Positions 1 through 9,678 are shown, counted from the stretch's first letter. The stretch is DNA of 49,970 nucleotides from Paenibacillus humicus NBRC 102415 (GCF_004000905.1 NZ_BIMD01000039.1:1-49970); one strand, 5' to 3'. Numbers and translations: made by a program. Notes: generated from the letters alone by a model not told the origin.

Positions 1-1220
1 CGCACCGGCTCCCCGCCGGAGAGGCGGGACTTCTCCGCCGCGAACGCCATCAGGTGGCTGCGCACAGAGGCGGCTGCGGAGGTCAGGCCTTCCTGGCCGT
101 CGTAGGAGCGGACCTCCTGCAGGAAGCTGCGGACGATGCCGCTGTCTCCGCCTCCATGGCCGGTCCACTGCTCCGGAATCGTAATTTCGTTCTTGCGGTG
201 CGTCAGGAAATCGTAGACGGTGATCTTGTCTTCCTCTCCCCGGATCTCGCCGCGCGTGCCCATGATCTGGATGCGCCGTTCCTGCTCGTAGGTGAAGCCG
301 CTCATGCTGAACATGGCCGTCGCTCCGCCCTCGAATTCCATCGCCACGACCTGATGGTCCACGACGTTGTTGTCGCTGCGGTAGACGCAGCGGCCGTAAT
401 CCGTCGTGCGCAGCCCTTCGAGAATGGTCTCGCGCTCCAGGTTCGGCGAGAAATGCCCGGCCCAGCCCTTGTAGGGCTTGCTGAGATAGAAGCGCGGCGC
501 GGAATAAGGGCAGTCCGGCTCCACCGCGCAGTCCAGGCAGCGGGCGGCGGATCCGGCCGGAGCCTGCTCCTCGCGGAAATGCATGAGCGAGCCGAAGGAG
601 CTGACGCTGACGCAGCTCTTGTCCATGAGCCAGCTGAGCACGTCCATGTCATGGCAGGACTTGGCCAGAATCATCGGGCTCGCCTTGTCGGAGTTGTTCC
701 AGTTGCCCCGTACGAAGCTGTGGGCGATATGCCAGTAGCCTACGTTCTCGTTGAGCTGAATGGAGGCGACCTCGCCGATCTCGCCCGAGGCGATGATTTC
801 CTTGATCGTCGACCAGAACGGAGTGTATCGCAGCACATGGCAGATGCTCAGCAGCCGGCCGCGATCCCTGGCCGCCTGCTCCATGTCGAGGCACTCCCGC
901 GGATTCGGAGACATCGGCTTCTCCAGCAGCACATGATAGCCGGCCGCCAGCGCCCTCATCGTCGGCTCGTAATGCATCCGGTCCTGGGTGCAGATGATGG
1001 CGATGTCCGCCTTCCTCGGCTCTGCCAGCAGGCCTTCCCATGACGGGTAGCGTTCCTCTGAAGCGATGCCATGCTTCTCCGCCGTCCGCTCCAGACGCAC
1101 CGGATCGGCTTCCGCCACGGCGGTCAGCCGCAGCTCATGGGGATAATCCAGCGCGTAAGGGGCGTAGCCGCCGGCGCCTCGCGCGCCGGCTCCGATCAGC
1201 ACTGCTGTAAGTGGGGGCAT
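1..1220 (-). CDS. Gfo/Idh/MocA-family oxidoreductase (C-terminus beyond window)
   Basis: The frame is open from an ATG at 1220 to the left edge, at least 406 codons, so the C-terminus is missing. An AGAGG ribosome site precedes the start. The N-terminus has a Rossmann nucleotide-binding motif (VLIGAGARGAGGYAP), followed by the family's EKPMS motif, whose lysine is normally catalytic, and a GNWNNSDKAS segment typical of the C-terminal alpha/beta domain. Members are NAD(P)-dependent dehydrogenases acting on sugars, inositols or sugar acids. The gene starts 17 bp downstream of the binding-protein stop and is the last visible gene of the sugar-uptake operon, so it probably processes the imported sugar. 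The cysteine-rich RCLDCAVEPDCPYSAPR segment is seen in a subset of the family. The substrate cannot be read from sequence. Confidence 0.9.
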   Translation of the reverse strand, partial: MPPLTAVLIGAGARGAGGYAPYALDYPHELRLTAVAEADPVRLERTAEKHGIASEERYPSWEGLLAEPRKADIAIICTQDRMHYEPTMRALAAGYHVLLEKPMSPNPRECLDMEQAARDRGRLLSICHVLRYTPFWSTIKEIIASGEIGEVASIQLNENVGYWHIAHSFVRGNWNNSDKASPMILAKSCHDMDVLSWLMDKSCVSVSSFGSLMHFREEQAPAGSAARCLDCAVEPDCPYSAPRFYLSKPYKGWAGHFSPNLERETILEGLRTTDYGRCVYRSDNNVVDHQVVAMEFEGGATAMFSMSGFTYEQERRIQIMGTRGEIRGEEDKITVYDFLTHRKNEITIPEQWTGHGGGDSGIVRSFLQEVRSYDGQEGLTSAAASVRSHLMAFAAEKSRLSGGEPV

Positions 1221-1236
1221 GATTGTACCTCTTTTC

Positions 1237-2871
1237 TCAATTCTTGTTGTTGCGGTCCAGCGCCGCCTGATAGATTTCGATATACTGCTTGAGTCCCATG
1301 CCGTCCAGCGTCGAGACATAGGAGTCCCAATCGCTGAGCTTGGCGTCTCCGACGATGAATTTGTCCCTCATCTCGTCCACATAGGTCTGGATGTCGGTGC
1401 CGACCGTGGAGAGCACCTCCTGCTCCTCCGCCGTGAAGCTGAAGCCCGGCCAGACGGCATCCGGCTTGAGCACGTAGGGATCGGCCTTCTTGGAGTTCGC
1501 CACGGAAGTCGGCAGCGCCTCGGCGCCCTTGAAATACTTCTCCTTCACATAACCCGGATAGAGGCCGCCCGGCCAGATGAGATAACGGCTGACCGCCTGG
1601 TCGAGGCTGAGGCCGTCCTTGTTTTTGGCCATATCGTCGACATACTCCACGCTGCCGTCGGCGTTCTCCTTGTACGTATCGTCCTTCCAGCCCATGAAGA
1701 AGTTCTTGATGCCTTCGTCTCCATAGAAATAGTCCATCCAGCGGATCATCGCCTCCGGATTTTTCGCCTTGTCCGTCAGGACGAACTGCGCGATCCCGCC
1801 TAGCGGAGCCCCGAGATAAGTGTACATCCGCTCGCCGTCCGGCCCCTTCAGCACCGGCAGGCCGACATAACCGTTGTCGTTGTAGATGGCGACGGGATCG
1901 ACGTTGTCGACGACGCCGAGCAAGCCGGCCGTGCCCTTGGCGTCGATCTCCTCGGCTTTGACGGAGGCGATGTCCTTCTCGATCAGGCCGTCCGCGTACA
2001 GACCGTGCACGTACTCCAGCAGCTTCTTGTATTCGGGAGCGGCCGCCACGAAGCGGATCTTGCCCTTGTTCGCGGGGTCCTCGTCGACATAGGGATTGGC
2101 CGCTCCGCGGTTGTTGAGGCCGAAGGAGCCCTTGAGATACCCCATGAGACCCGCCGTACCGGTGCCGCCCCAGGCGATCTCATCCGGCTTGCCGTTGCCG
2201 TTCGGATCTCCCGTCTTGAACGCCTTCAGCATCGCCTTGAACTGGTCCAGATCCTGCGGCTCCTGAATGCCCAGCTTCTGGAGCCATTCGGTCCGCACCC
2301 ACGGCGTATTGAAGAAGACGGAGCGGAAGTCGGGATCGTAGATGACCGGCAGGGAGTAGATGTTGCCGTCCGGCATCGTGATGCCCTGCTTGATGCTCGG
2401 GTATTTGTCCATGATCGCCTTGAAGTTCGGCGCGTACTTGTCGATGAGGTCGTTGAGCGGCAGGAAGACGCCCTGCTCGCCGTACTTGACCACCTCGGAG
2501 CGGCTGAAGGACGAGGCATAGAACACCTCCGGATAATTGCCGCCGGCAAGCAGCAGGTTGCGCTTCTCCTTCAAGCCGTCCTTCTGGACGGTCTCCCAGT
2601 TCATATGGATGTTGGTCTTCTTCTCGTATTCCTGCCACAGCTTGAGATGGCTCCAGTCGACGTTGGCGAAAAACTTGCCCGCAAAGCCGGACACCTCGAT
2701 CTTGTCCTTGACGATCGGGAAGCCGGACGCTTCGATGCCCGCGTCCTCACCCTTGGAGCCTCCCGCTTCGGCGCTGCCTCCGCCGTTTCCGTTGTTGCTG
2801 CATGCCGCAAGCATCGCAGCCGTCAGCGCAAGCGCCAGCGCCCCTTTTGCCTGCCTCTTTCCGATGATCAC
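1237..2871 (-). CDS. Extracellular sugar-binding lipoprotein of ABC transporter
   Basis: A 544-residue solute-binding protein of family 1 (LipO/YtcQ type). The N-terminus is a lipoprotein signal: basic residues, a hydrophobic core (ALALALTAAMLAAC) and cysteine at about position 24, followed by a Ser/Asn/Gly-rich linker. The mature part has the aromatic-rich pattern of large carbohydrate-binding lipoproteins (WETVQKDGLKEKRNLLLAGG near the start). It should be tethered outside the membrane and deliver sugar to the two permeases encoded just upstream. No ATPase gene is present; such systems commonly borrow a shared MsmX-type ATPase. Substrate unknown; LplA-like oligosaccharide or uronide ligands are usual for the family. 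Confidence 0.93.
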   Translation of the reverse strand: MIIGKRQAKGALALALTAAMLAACSNNGNGGGSAEAGGSKGEDAGIEASGFPIVKDKIEVSGFAGKFFANVDWSHLKLWQEYEKKTNIHMNWETVQKDGLKEKRNLLLAGGNYPEVFYASSFSRSEVVKYGEQGVFLPLNDLIDKYAPNFKAIMDKYPSIKQGITMPDGNIYSLPVIYDPDFRSVFFNTPWVRTEWLQKLGIQEPQDLDQFKAMLKAFKTGDPNGNGKPDEIAWGGTGTAGLMGYLKGSFGLNNRGAANPYVDEDPANKGKIRFVAAAPEYKKLLEYVHGLYADGLIEKDIASVKAEEIDAKGTAGLLGVVDNVDPVAIYNDNGYVGLPVLKGPDGERMYTYLGAPLGGIAQFVLTDKAKNPEAMIRWMDYFYGDEGIKNFFMGWKDDTYKENADGSVEYVDDMAKNKDGLSLDQAVSRYLIWPGGLYPGYVKEKYFKGAEALPTSVANSKKADPYVLKPDAVWPGFSFTAEEQEVLSTVGTDIQTYVDEMRDKFIVGDAKLSDWDSYVSTLDGMGLKQYIEIYQAALDRNNKN

Positions 2872-2933
2872 CCTAACCCCTCCCGATGTCGTTGGTATGC
2901 CTCTTCATCAGCTCGTAATGCATGTATGGAAGA

Positions 2934-3815
2934 TCAGCCCTTGATGGCGCCGACCATGATCCCCTTCACGAAGTAGCGCTGCAGGAACGGATACAGGAGG
3001 AACATCGGAATGTTCGCGACGACGAGCACCGCATACTTGATGCCCTCGACGGCGCGCTGCTGCTTGATCGCCGATTCGGTGGAGGCCCGCACCATCTCGT
3101 CGGTCTGTCCCTGGATCAGGATTTCCCGCAGGATGAGCTGGAGAGGGAACTGCTTGCGGTCGGACAGATAGAGCAGCGCGTTGAAGAAGGCGTTCCAGTG
3201 GCCGACCGCGTAATACAGCACCGTCACGGCGATGATCGGCATGGACAGCGGCAGCACGATGCGGATCAGCGTCTGGAAGTTGGAGCAGCCGTCGATGACG
3301 GCAGCCTCCTGCATTTCCGCCGGGATCGACTGCTGGAAGTAGGTCCGCATGATGATGATGTTCCAGACCGATACCGCTCCCGGCAGAATCATGACCCAGA
3401 ATGTATTCAGCAGATGAAGGTTCTTGATCAGCAGATAGGTCGGGATGAGGCCTCCTCCGAAGAACATCGTGAACACCATGACGCCCATGAACAGATTGCG
3501 ACCGGCAAAATCGCTCCGGGAAAGCGGATAAGCGGCGAGAATCGTCATGACAAGATTCAGCCCCGTGCCTGCCGCGGTGTAGAGCAGCGTGTTCAGGAAT
3601 CCGCGCACGATCGCATCGTTCTTGAAGATGCTGGCGTAGGAATCGACCGTCATTCCCTTCGGCCAGAGCCAGATTTCCCCGCCCATGATGTATTGGGGAT
3701 CGCTGAAGGAAGCGCTGACGACGTAGACGAGCGGATACAGCACGCACAGGGCGACAAGGGAAAGCAGGGAATAAACGACGATATTGAACATCCGGTCTTC
3801 TCTTGCTGCGGTCAT
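2934..3815 (-). CDS. Carbohydrate ABC transporter permease (LplC/YtcP type)
   Basis: A 293-residue inner-membrane permease of the MalG/YtcP class. Six hydrophobic segments are visible, beginning with FNIVVYSLLSLVALCVLYPL. The cytoplasmic EAA loop reads EMQEAAVIDGCSNFQTLIRI, and the C-terminus ends in the family's YFVKGIMVGAIKG pattern. It begins 13 bp downstream of the partner permease stop and lies 62 bp upstream of the binding-protein gene, so the three transporter genes form one transcription unit. The EAA loop should contact a shared ATPase such as MsmX. The length is normal for the family and no key element is missing. Confidence 0.93.
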   Translation of the reverse strand: MTAAREDRMFNIVVYSLLSLVALCVLYPLVYVVSASFSDPQYIMGGEIWLWPKGMTVDSYASIFKNDAIVRGFLNTLLYTAAGTGLNLVMTILAAYPLSRSDFAGRNLFMGVMVFTMFFGGGLIPTYLLIKNLHLLNTFWVMILPGAVSVWNIIIMRTYFQQSIPAEMQEAAVIDGCSNFQTLIRIVLPLSMPIIAVTVLYYAVGHWNAFFNALLYLSDRKQFPLQLILREILIQGQTDEMVRASTESAIKQQRAVEGIKYAVLVVANIPMFLLYPFLQRYFVKGIMVGAIKG

Positions 3816-3828
3816 GCTACTCTCCCCT

Positions 3829-4788
3829 TTACCATAGGCTGGTCCCCCCGGCGCGCCGGGCGACGGCGTTCACGAGCACGAGCAGCAAGAAATTGATGAC
3901 GGCGCTGAACAGGCCGATCGCGGCCGAGAAGCTGTAATTGGCGTCCAGGATGCCGCTGCGGTACACATAAGTGTCGATGATGTCCGAGCTCGCCAGATTG
4001 AGGTTGTTCTGCATGAGCAGCACCTTCTCGAAGCCGATCGCCATGACGCTGCCGAGGTTGAGGATGAGCAGGATGACGATCGTGGGACGGATGCCGGGAA
4101 GGTTGATATGCCAGATGCGCCGGATCCGGCTCGCTCCGTCGACGCGGGCCGCTTCATGCAGCTGGGTGTCGATGCCTCCGAGCGCGGCGAGATAAATGAT
4201 GGAGCTCCACCCCATCGTCTGCCAGACGTCGGACAGCACATAGAGCGTCTTGAACCACGAAGGATTCGCCATGAAGTTGACGGTGTCTCCCCCGAGCGCG
4301 CCGATGAACTGATTGACGAGGCCGTAGCGGGGGTTCAGGAAGATCATCATCATGCCGACCACGACGACGGTCGAGAGGAAATGCGGAGCGTATGTGATGG
4401 TCTGGACAAACTTCTTGAATCTCTCAGCCTTCGCTTCGTTGAGGAGGAGCGCCAGAAGGATCGGAATCGGGAAGCCGATGACGATCAGATACAGGCCGAG
4501 CTCGATCGTGTTGAAGATCAGCCTTTCGAAGAAGAAGCTGTGGAAGAAGCGGTCGAAATGCTTCAGTCCGACCCATGGGCTGTCCCAGATCCCTTTGTTG
4601 ATCCGGAAGTCCTTGAATGCGATTTGAATGCCGTACATCGGAACGTAGTGGAACAGAATGTAATAAGCAAGTACCGGAGAAATCATGACATAGAGCTGCC
4701 AATTGCGAAGGATTTTGCTGAAGCGGGAGATTCTGGCTGTGCTTTTCAACGGTTTTCGGCCCACATGCTCTTGCTGAAGCATCGCCAT
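3829..4788 (-). CDS. Sugar ABC transporter permease (LplB/YteP type)
   Basis: A 319-residue permease of the MalF/LplB class and the first gene of the operon. A basic N-terminal tail precedes the first membrane span (LYVMISPVLAYYILFHYVPMYG), followed by GIQIAFKDFRINKGI, a signature of the LplB/YteP group. The EAA loop is present as LHEAARVDGASRIRRIWHI. Its 5' region holds the operon promoter (4834-4863) and operator-like motifs, with the untranslated leader starting about 40 bp before the ATG. It pairs with the downstream LplC-like permease as the membrane heterodimer of a sugar importer. Specificity is not determinable from sequence. Confidence 0.93.
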   Translation of the reverse strand: MAMLQQEHVGRKPLKSTARISRFSKILRNWQLYVMISPVLAYYILFHYVPMYGIQIAFKDFRINKGIWDSPWVGLKHFDRFFHSFFFERLIFNTIELGLYLIVIGFPIPILLALLLNEAKAERFKKFVQTITYAPHFLSTVVVVGMMMIFLNPRYGLVNQFIGALGGDTVNFMANPSWFKTLYVLSDVWQTMGWSSIIYLAALGGIDTQLHEAARVDGASRIRRIWHINLPGIRPTIVILLILNLGSVMAIGFEKVLLMQNNLNLASSDIIDTYVYRSGILDANYSFSAAIGLFSAVINFLLLVLVNAVARRAGGTSLW

Positions 4789-4833
4789 CGGTTGATCGCC
4801 CTCCAGGTGCGGTAGGTTTGTTTACGTGAATCT

Positions 4834-4863
4834 ATCATATGAGAACGATATCCAAATTGTCAA
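4834..4863 (-). promoter_or_regulatory. Sigma-A promoter of the sugar ABC operon
   Basis: Reading the minus strand, TTGACA (4863-4858), an 18-bp spacer and TATGAT (4839-4834) form a near-consensus promoter 46 bp upstream of the first permease start. The spacer contains the word ATCGTTCTCAT, which recurs exactly in the promoter region of the GH5 gene at 11.68 kb. Confidence 0.8.
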
Positions 4864-5070
4864 CGAAATAATCCAAATATTTTTGGCTTTTTCCTCACGT
4901 TTGGATTGAGTTTTAGAAGAAAATAGAGTCTGTCCCTATCCGAATTCGAATAGATAACGCTTTCATTTTCTGTTTTGCTCTGCTCCTTTGCAATCCTGTT
5001 TTCTAACTTAGCAGAAAAGATCCGAATCGGCAACAAGTATTTTGGAGTCAATTATCCAAAATATTTGGAT
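4850..5070. promoter_or_regulatory. Cluster of ATCCAAAT motifs upstream of the ABC operon
   Basis: ATCCAAAT occurs at 4850-4857 and again at 4871-4878, exactly 21 bp apart (two helical turns), flanking the -35 box. A third site at 5054-5070 is an inverted repeat, ATCCAAA-ATA-TTTGGAT, and 4871-4888 is a weaker one; TTTGGAT also occurs alone at 4900-4906. Spacing and position suggest an activator or repressor site. The motif lacks the central CG typical of LacI operators, so another regulator may be involved. Confidence 0.5.
4952..4965 (-). promoter_or_regulatory. cre-like site (CcpA / LacI-family operator)
   Basis: The minus strand reads TGAAAGCGTTATCT, which fits every position of the cre consensus TGWAARCGYTWNCW. 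It lies about 90 bp upstream of the operon's -35 box and downstream of the lacI terminator. Carbon catabolite control by CcpA is the simplest reading. The distance is unusual for a repressing site, and it could instead bind the adjacent LacI-family regulator. Confidence 0.6.
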
Positions 5071-5080
5071 AAGAACCCGC

Positions 5081-5108
5081 AAAAAAACCTGACGATAAAA
5101 CGTCAGGT
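5081..5108 (-). terminator. Rho-independent terminator of lacI-family gene
   Basis: On the minus strand ACCTGACG-TTTTAT-CGTCAGGT is followed by a T run. The hairpin overlaps the stop codon of the regulator gene and separates its transcription from the ABC operon downstream. Confidence 0.88.
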
Positions 5109-6143
5109 CAGGGAAGAGTCCAGCTGCCAATCGGAGGATTCGCGTACAACGAGCGAGCAAGGCAGCAGCAGCTTCGGCACATCCCGGTATTCGCCGCGGG
5201 CGAAGTCGTACAGGAATTTGCAGGCGGCCCGCCCGATCTCCAGCCTCGGCACATGCACCGATGTCAGAGGCGGCGACGTATACTGCGCCAGCTCGATGTT
5301 GTCCATTCCGGCGAACGCGATATCCTCCGGAATCCGGCAGCCCTGGTCCATGGCAGCCCGCATCGCGGGAATGGCGAGCGTGTCGCTGGCGCAGAACATG
5401 GCGGTCGGCCTGTCCTCCGGCGCCAGCGCGCTCAGCATGGCGGACGTTTCGGCATAGCTCTTTTCCACGCTCCAGTCCGCATCCACGATCCATTCCGGCC
5501 GGAACGGCAAATCGGCCTGCAGGATGGCGAATTTGTATCCGAGATACCGTTCGTCGTTCTCCATGATCTTGTCGAAGGCGGGGCCTCCGACATACCCGAT
5601 CCGGCGATGACCCTGGTCCAGCAAATGCCGGACCGCCATCCGGGCCGCCGACATGCGGTCGCAGTCGACGGTCGGAATGCGGATGGAATCGTCGTTGAGG
5701 CTCACCCCCGCCATCGGGATGCCGCTGTCGACCAGCGTCCGATGCATGCCCCGGTCATACCAGCCCAGAGCCAGCACCGCTCCCGCACCGGTCTCGTCCA
5801 GCATGGAACGCAGCCTGCCGGGTTCCCGCAGCTCCTCATAGGAGCGCATGATCGCCGGCGGCAGTCCCATCTCGGCCAGCCTGCCGTGGAAGCCTTCGAG
5901 CACTTCGGCAAAATAAGGATGGTTGCCCATCAGATTGCCGGGCAGGATGCATACATATTGCAAAGGCAGACCGGCTGCCGGAAACGCCATTCCCTGCAGC
6001 GGGTAGCCGACCTGGATGGCGGCCGCCTTGATCTTGCGCTTGGTCTCCTCGCTGACGGGCCTCGACGTATCGCCGCTGATCGCCCTGGATACCGTAGAGA
6101 TCGACACGCCGAGCAGATCGGCGATGTCCTTGAGCTTGGCCAC
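5103..6143 (-). CDS. LacI-family transcriptional regulator
   Basis: A 346-residue LacI/GalR repressor. The start is GTG at 6143, preceded by GGAGG with a 9-nt spacer. The N-terminal helix-turn-helix reads KLKDIADLLGVSISTVSRAISG and is followed by the hinge region. A periplasmic-binding-protein-like effector domain fills the rest, with the usual MFCASDTLAIPAMRA and GMDNIELAQYTSPPLTSVHVPRLEIG motifs. It lies immediately upstream of, and in the same direction as, the sugar ABC operon, and has its own terminator. It therefore likely controls that operon in response to the imported sugar or a metabolite. LacI-type half-sites in the promoter at 4834-4863 fit this. The effector is unknown. Confidence 0.93.
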   Translation of the reverse strand: MAKLKDIADLLGVSISTVSRAISGDTSRPVSEETKRKIKAAAIQVGYPLQGMAFPAAGLPLQYVCILPGNLMGNHPYFAEVLEGFHGRLAEMGLPPAIMRSYEELREPGRLRSMLDETGAGAVLALGWYDRGMHRTLVDSGIPMAGVSLNDDSIRIPTVDCDRMSAARMAVRHLLDQGHRRIGYVGGPAFDKIMENDERYLGYKFAILQADLPFRPEWIVDADWSVEKSYAETSAMLSALAPEDRPTAMFCASDTLAIPAMRAAMDQGCRIPEDIAFAGMDNIELAQYTSPPLTSVHVPRLEIGRAACKFLYDFARGEYRDVPKLLLPCSLVVRESSDWQLDSSLT

Positions 6144-6382
6144 TTGCCCGTACCTCCATTCACTCGCTCCAATTATGCTTCAACCATCTTATCATATCGG
6201 AGAAGCGGAGATATACTTGCCACTTCACCGGCCTGACGTGATAAAATAAACGATAATGAACCGAGCGGATAGACAGGCCGATTCCGGCTGAGAAGCAGGC
6301 AAAAGGGAAAAAGGGAAATAGGAACGCTCATGGTCTCCATTGGGATCTGCGGACCAAGACAATAAAGCATGGAGGTTATGCA

Positions 6383-6940
6383 GTGGACACGATGGTGCTG
6401 CGGGTTGCCCGCAATTTGAAGAAAATCCGCAAGGCCCGGGCCTACAGCCTGGACAAGCTGTCCGAGCTGACCGGGGTCAGCAAGACGATGCTCGCCCAGA
6501 TCGAGCGCGCCGATTCCAACCCGACCATTACGGTGCTGTGGAAAATCGCGAGCGGACTGCGAATCTCCGTCTCCGACCTGATCGAAGAGGAACGGCCGTC
6601 CGTCACGCTCGTGAAGGCTTCCGTCCGCTCTCCCATTCTGGCCGGGGACGGCAAATATAGGAGCTATCCGCAGTTCTCGTACAACGACAGCTCCCGCTTC
6701 GAGATCTACCGGGTCGTCATGCTGCCCGGCTGCGTCTATGAGGCCGAGCCCCATCACGAAGGCGTCGAGGAGTTCGTCACCGTCACGCGCGGAACGCTCC
6801 GAATGGTCATCGGCAACGAGTCCTACACGGCCGGAACGGGCGACGCGATCCGCTTCGACGCCGGGCAGCCGCATACGTATCTCAATGAGTCGGGGGAAGA
6901 GGAGACCGAGCTTCAAAGCATCATTCTCTACCCGTTCTAA
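6383..6940 (+). CDS. XRE-family regulator with C-terminal cupin domain
   Basis: A 185-residue protein. The GTG start at 6383 is chosen because GGAGG lies 7 nt upstream; an in-frame ATG at 6392 has no such site. Residues about 7-62 form an XRE helix-turn-helix (LKKIRKARAYSLDKLSELTGVSKTMLAQIE), and residues about 105-180 form a small cupin barrel (EPHHEGVEEFVTVTRGTL, then GDAIRFDAGQPHTY). This architecture is common in regulators of amino-acid, polyamine or redox metabolism, where the cupin senses a small ligand. It is transcribed toward tdh-kbl but a strong terminator at 7017-7046 separates them. Control of threonine catabolism is possible but unproven. Confidence 0.9.
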   Translation: MDTMVLRVARNLKKIRKARAYSLDKLSELTGVSKTMLAQIERADSNPTITVLWKIASGLRISVSDLIEEERPSVTLVKASVRSPILAGDGKYRSYPQFSYNDSSRFEIYRVVMLPGCVYEAEPHHEGVEEFVTVTRGTLRMVIGNESYTAGTGDAIRFDAGQPHTYLNESGEEETELQSIILYPF

Positions 6941-7016
6941 AGGGGTCGTGTCTGCCCCTCGCGGACGGCCGTCCAACCGGCGCGAACGCGCGCCCCATAA
7001 GGGATTTCCGACTTCC

Positions 7017-7046
7017 AACAACCTTCGCAGAAGGTTGTTTTTTGTT
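7017..7046 (+). terminator. Rho-independent terminator after the HTH-cupin gene
   Basis: Perfect 9-bp stem AACAACCTT / AAGGTTGTT with a 5-nt loop (CGCAG), followed by a T-rich tract. It isolates the regulator gene from the tdh promoter that begins at once downstream. Confidence 0.9.
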
Positions 7047-7047
7047 G

Positions 7048-7075
7048 TTTACAAAGCAGGGTCGACTAATATACT
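7048..7075 (+). promoter_or_regulatory. Probable sigma-A promoter for tdh-kbl
   Basis: TTTACA (7048-7053), a 16-bp spacer and TATACT (7070-7075) lie about 75 bp upstream of the tdh start, directly after the preceding terminator. No operator is evident. Confidence 0.6.
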
Positions 7076-7151
7076 ATTACATACGAAGCAGTACCATATA
7101 CTGCACATATGTTCGTTATGACGATCATTCTTGATCAGAGGAGAATGAAAA

Positions 7152-8198
7152 ATGAAGGATACGATGATTGGTTTGGTCAAGGCGGAGCGCAAAGCCGGCG
7201 CCGTGCTCATGGAAGTGCCGATTCCGCAAATAGCCGCCGACGAAGTCCGCATCAAGGTGAAAGCAAGCTCCATCTGCGGCACCGACATGCATATTTACCA
7301 CTGGGATGAATGGGCGGAGCAGAACGTCGTGACGCCGAACGTATTCGGCCACGAATTTTCCGGCATCGTCGAATCGGTCGGAAGCGCTGTCACGAATGTC
7401 GCCGTCGGCGACCATGTGTCGGCCGAGGGCCACATCGTCTGCGGCACCTGCAAGCAATGCCGCTCCGGCAACGCGCATGTATGCCCGAATACGCGCAGCT
7501 TCGGCATCAGCGCTCCGGGCTGTTTTGCGGAATACGCCGTGACCAAAGCCGTCAATATCATCCACAACGATCCTTCCCTGCCGCATGAGCTGGCCTGCCT
7601 CCAGGATCCGCTCGGCAACGCGGTCCACACCGTCATGGCCGGAGATATCGTCGGCAAGTCCGTCGCCGTCATCGGCTGCGGCCCGATCGGCCTCATGGCG
7701 ATCCAGGTCGCCAAAGCCGTCGGCGCGGGCAAGATCATCGCCGTCGACCTGCATGATTACCGGCTCGGCATGGCCGCCAAGCTCGGCGCGGACGCCTGCA
7801 TCAAGTCGGAGCCCGGCAAGGATGTCGCGGCGGAGCTGCGCGGCCTGACGGACGGCGCTGGCGTCGAGGTCGGCCTCGAGATGTCCGGCAACGGCCACGC
7901 GATCAACAGCCTGCTCGAGGCGATGGCGAACGCCGGACGCGTCTCGCTGCTCGGCATTCCGTCCAAGGCGGTGCCGATTGATTTGGCCCGCCACATCATT
8001 TTCAAAGGCTTGCAGGTATACGGAATCACGGGCCGAAGAATGTACCAAACCTGGCATCAGATCAAGGGCCTGCTCGACGCCGGCCGGATCGACCTGCGGC
8101 CGCTCGTGGACCATACGTTCACGCTGGACCGCTTCGAGGAAGCCTTCGAGCTGATGGGCTCCGGGCAATGCGCCAAGATCGTGTTCAAGCACGAGTAG
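7152..8198 (+). CDS. tdh: L-threonine 3-dehydrogenase
   Basis: A 348-residue zinc-dependent medium-chain dehydrogenase that oxidises L-threonine to 2-amino-3-ketobutyrate with NAD+. Catalytic zinc ligands are visible at C42, H67 and E68 (GHEFSG). Structural-zinc cysteines lie at 97, 100, 103 and 111 (CGTCKQC...C). A Rossmann motif follows (VIGCGPIGLMAIQ). The start has GAGGAG about 7 nt upstream. The gene for the next pathway enzyme, glycine C-acetyltransferase, begins about 50 bp downstream, which confirms the assignment over other zinc dehydrogenases. Together they turn threonine into glycine and acetyl-CoA in the cytoplasm. Length is typical and no residue is missing. Confidence 0.95.
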   Translation: MKDTMIGLVKAERKAGAVLMEVPIPQIAADEVRIKVKASSICGTDMHIYHWDEWAEQNVVTPNVFGHEFSGIVESVGSAVTNVAVGDHVSAEGHIVCGTCKQCRSGNAHVCPNTRSFGISAPGCFAEYAVTKAVNIIHNDPSLPHELACLQDPLGNAVHTVMAGDIVGKSVAVIGCGPIGLMAIQVAKAVGAGKIIAVDLHDYRLGMAAKLGADACIKSEPGKDVAAELRGLTDGAGVEVGLEMSGNGHAINSLLEAMANAGRVSLLGIPSKAVPIDLARHIIFKGLQVYGITGRRMYQTWHQIKGLLDAGRIDLRPLVDHTFTLDRFEEAFELMGSGQCAKIVFKHE

Positions 8199-8249
8199 AG
8201 TCATACTAAAGGGCCGACGCGGCCCCGTTCAAAAAGGAGAGATCCGCCA

Positions 8250-9428
<1,179 letters not shown>

Positions 9429-9442
9429 CCGTTTGGATATTG

Positions 9443-9485
9443 AAAAAGCTGTCCCCCGTCCTTCGACGGCAGGGACAGCTTTTTT
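9443..9485 (+). terminator. Rho-independent terminator of tdh-kbl
   Basis: A 13-bp outer stem (AAAAAGCTGTCCC with GGGACAGCTTTTT) encloses a second small hairpin, CCGTCCTTCGACGG, and ends in a T run. It starts 15 bp after the kbl stop. Confidence 0.92.
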
Positions 9486-9532
9486 GGTTGGCCGGGACGG
9501 CCTTTTTGATGTCTGATCCGCCCTATTGTTCC

Positions 9533-9594
9533 GTGCTTGCTTCGTGCTTGCTTCGTGCTTGCTTCGTGCTTGCTTCGTGCTTGCTTCGTGCTTG
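9533..9594. repeat. 11-bp tandem repeat, about 5.6 copies
   Basis: The unit GTGCTTGCTTC is repeated without change at 9533, 9544, 9555, 9566 and 9577, with a 7-bp partial sixth copy. Perfect identity suggests recent slippage expansion. Confidence 0.95.
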
Positions 9595-9678
9595 TAATGG
9601 CCTTGTTCCGTGCTTGTTTCGTGCCTGTTCTGGGCTTGTAATGGCCTTGTTCCGTGCCTGTTTCGTGCCTGTTCTGGG
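9591..9678. repeat. 44-bp tandem duplication derived from the 11-bp unit
   Basis: Two copies (9591-9634 and 9635-9678) differ at one position, a T/C change. Each begins CTTGTAATGG and contains diverged GTGC(T/C)TGTTTC units. The length is exactly four 11-bp units, so it looks like a higher-order repeat grown from the neighbouring array. Confidence 0.9.
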
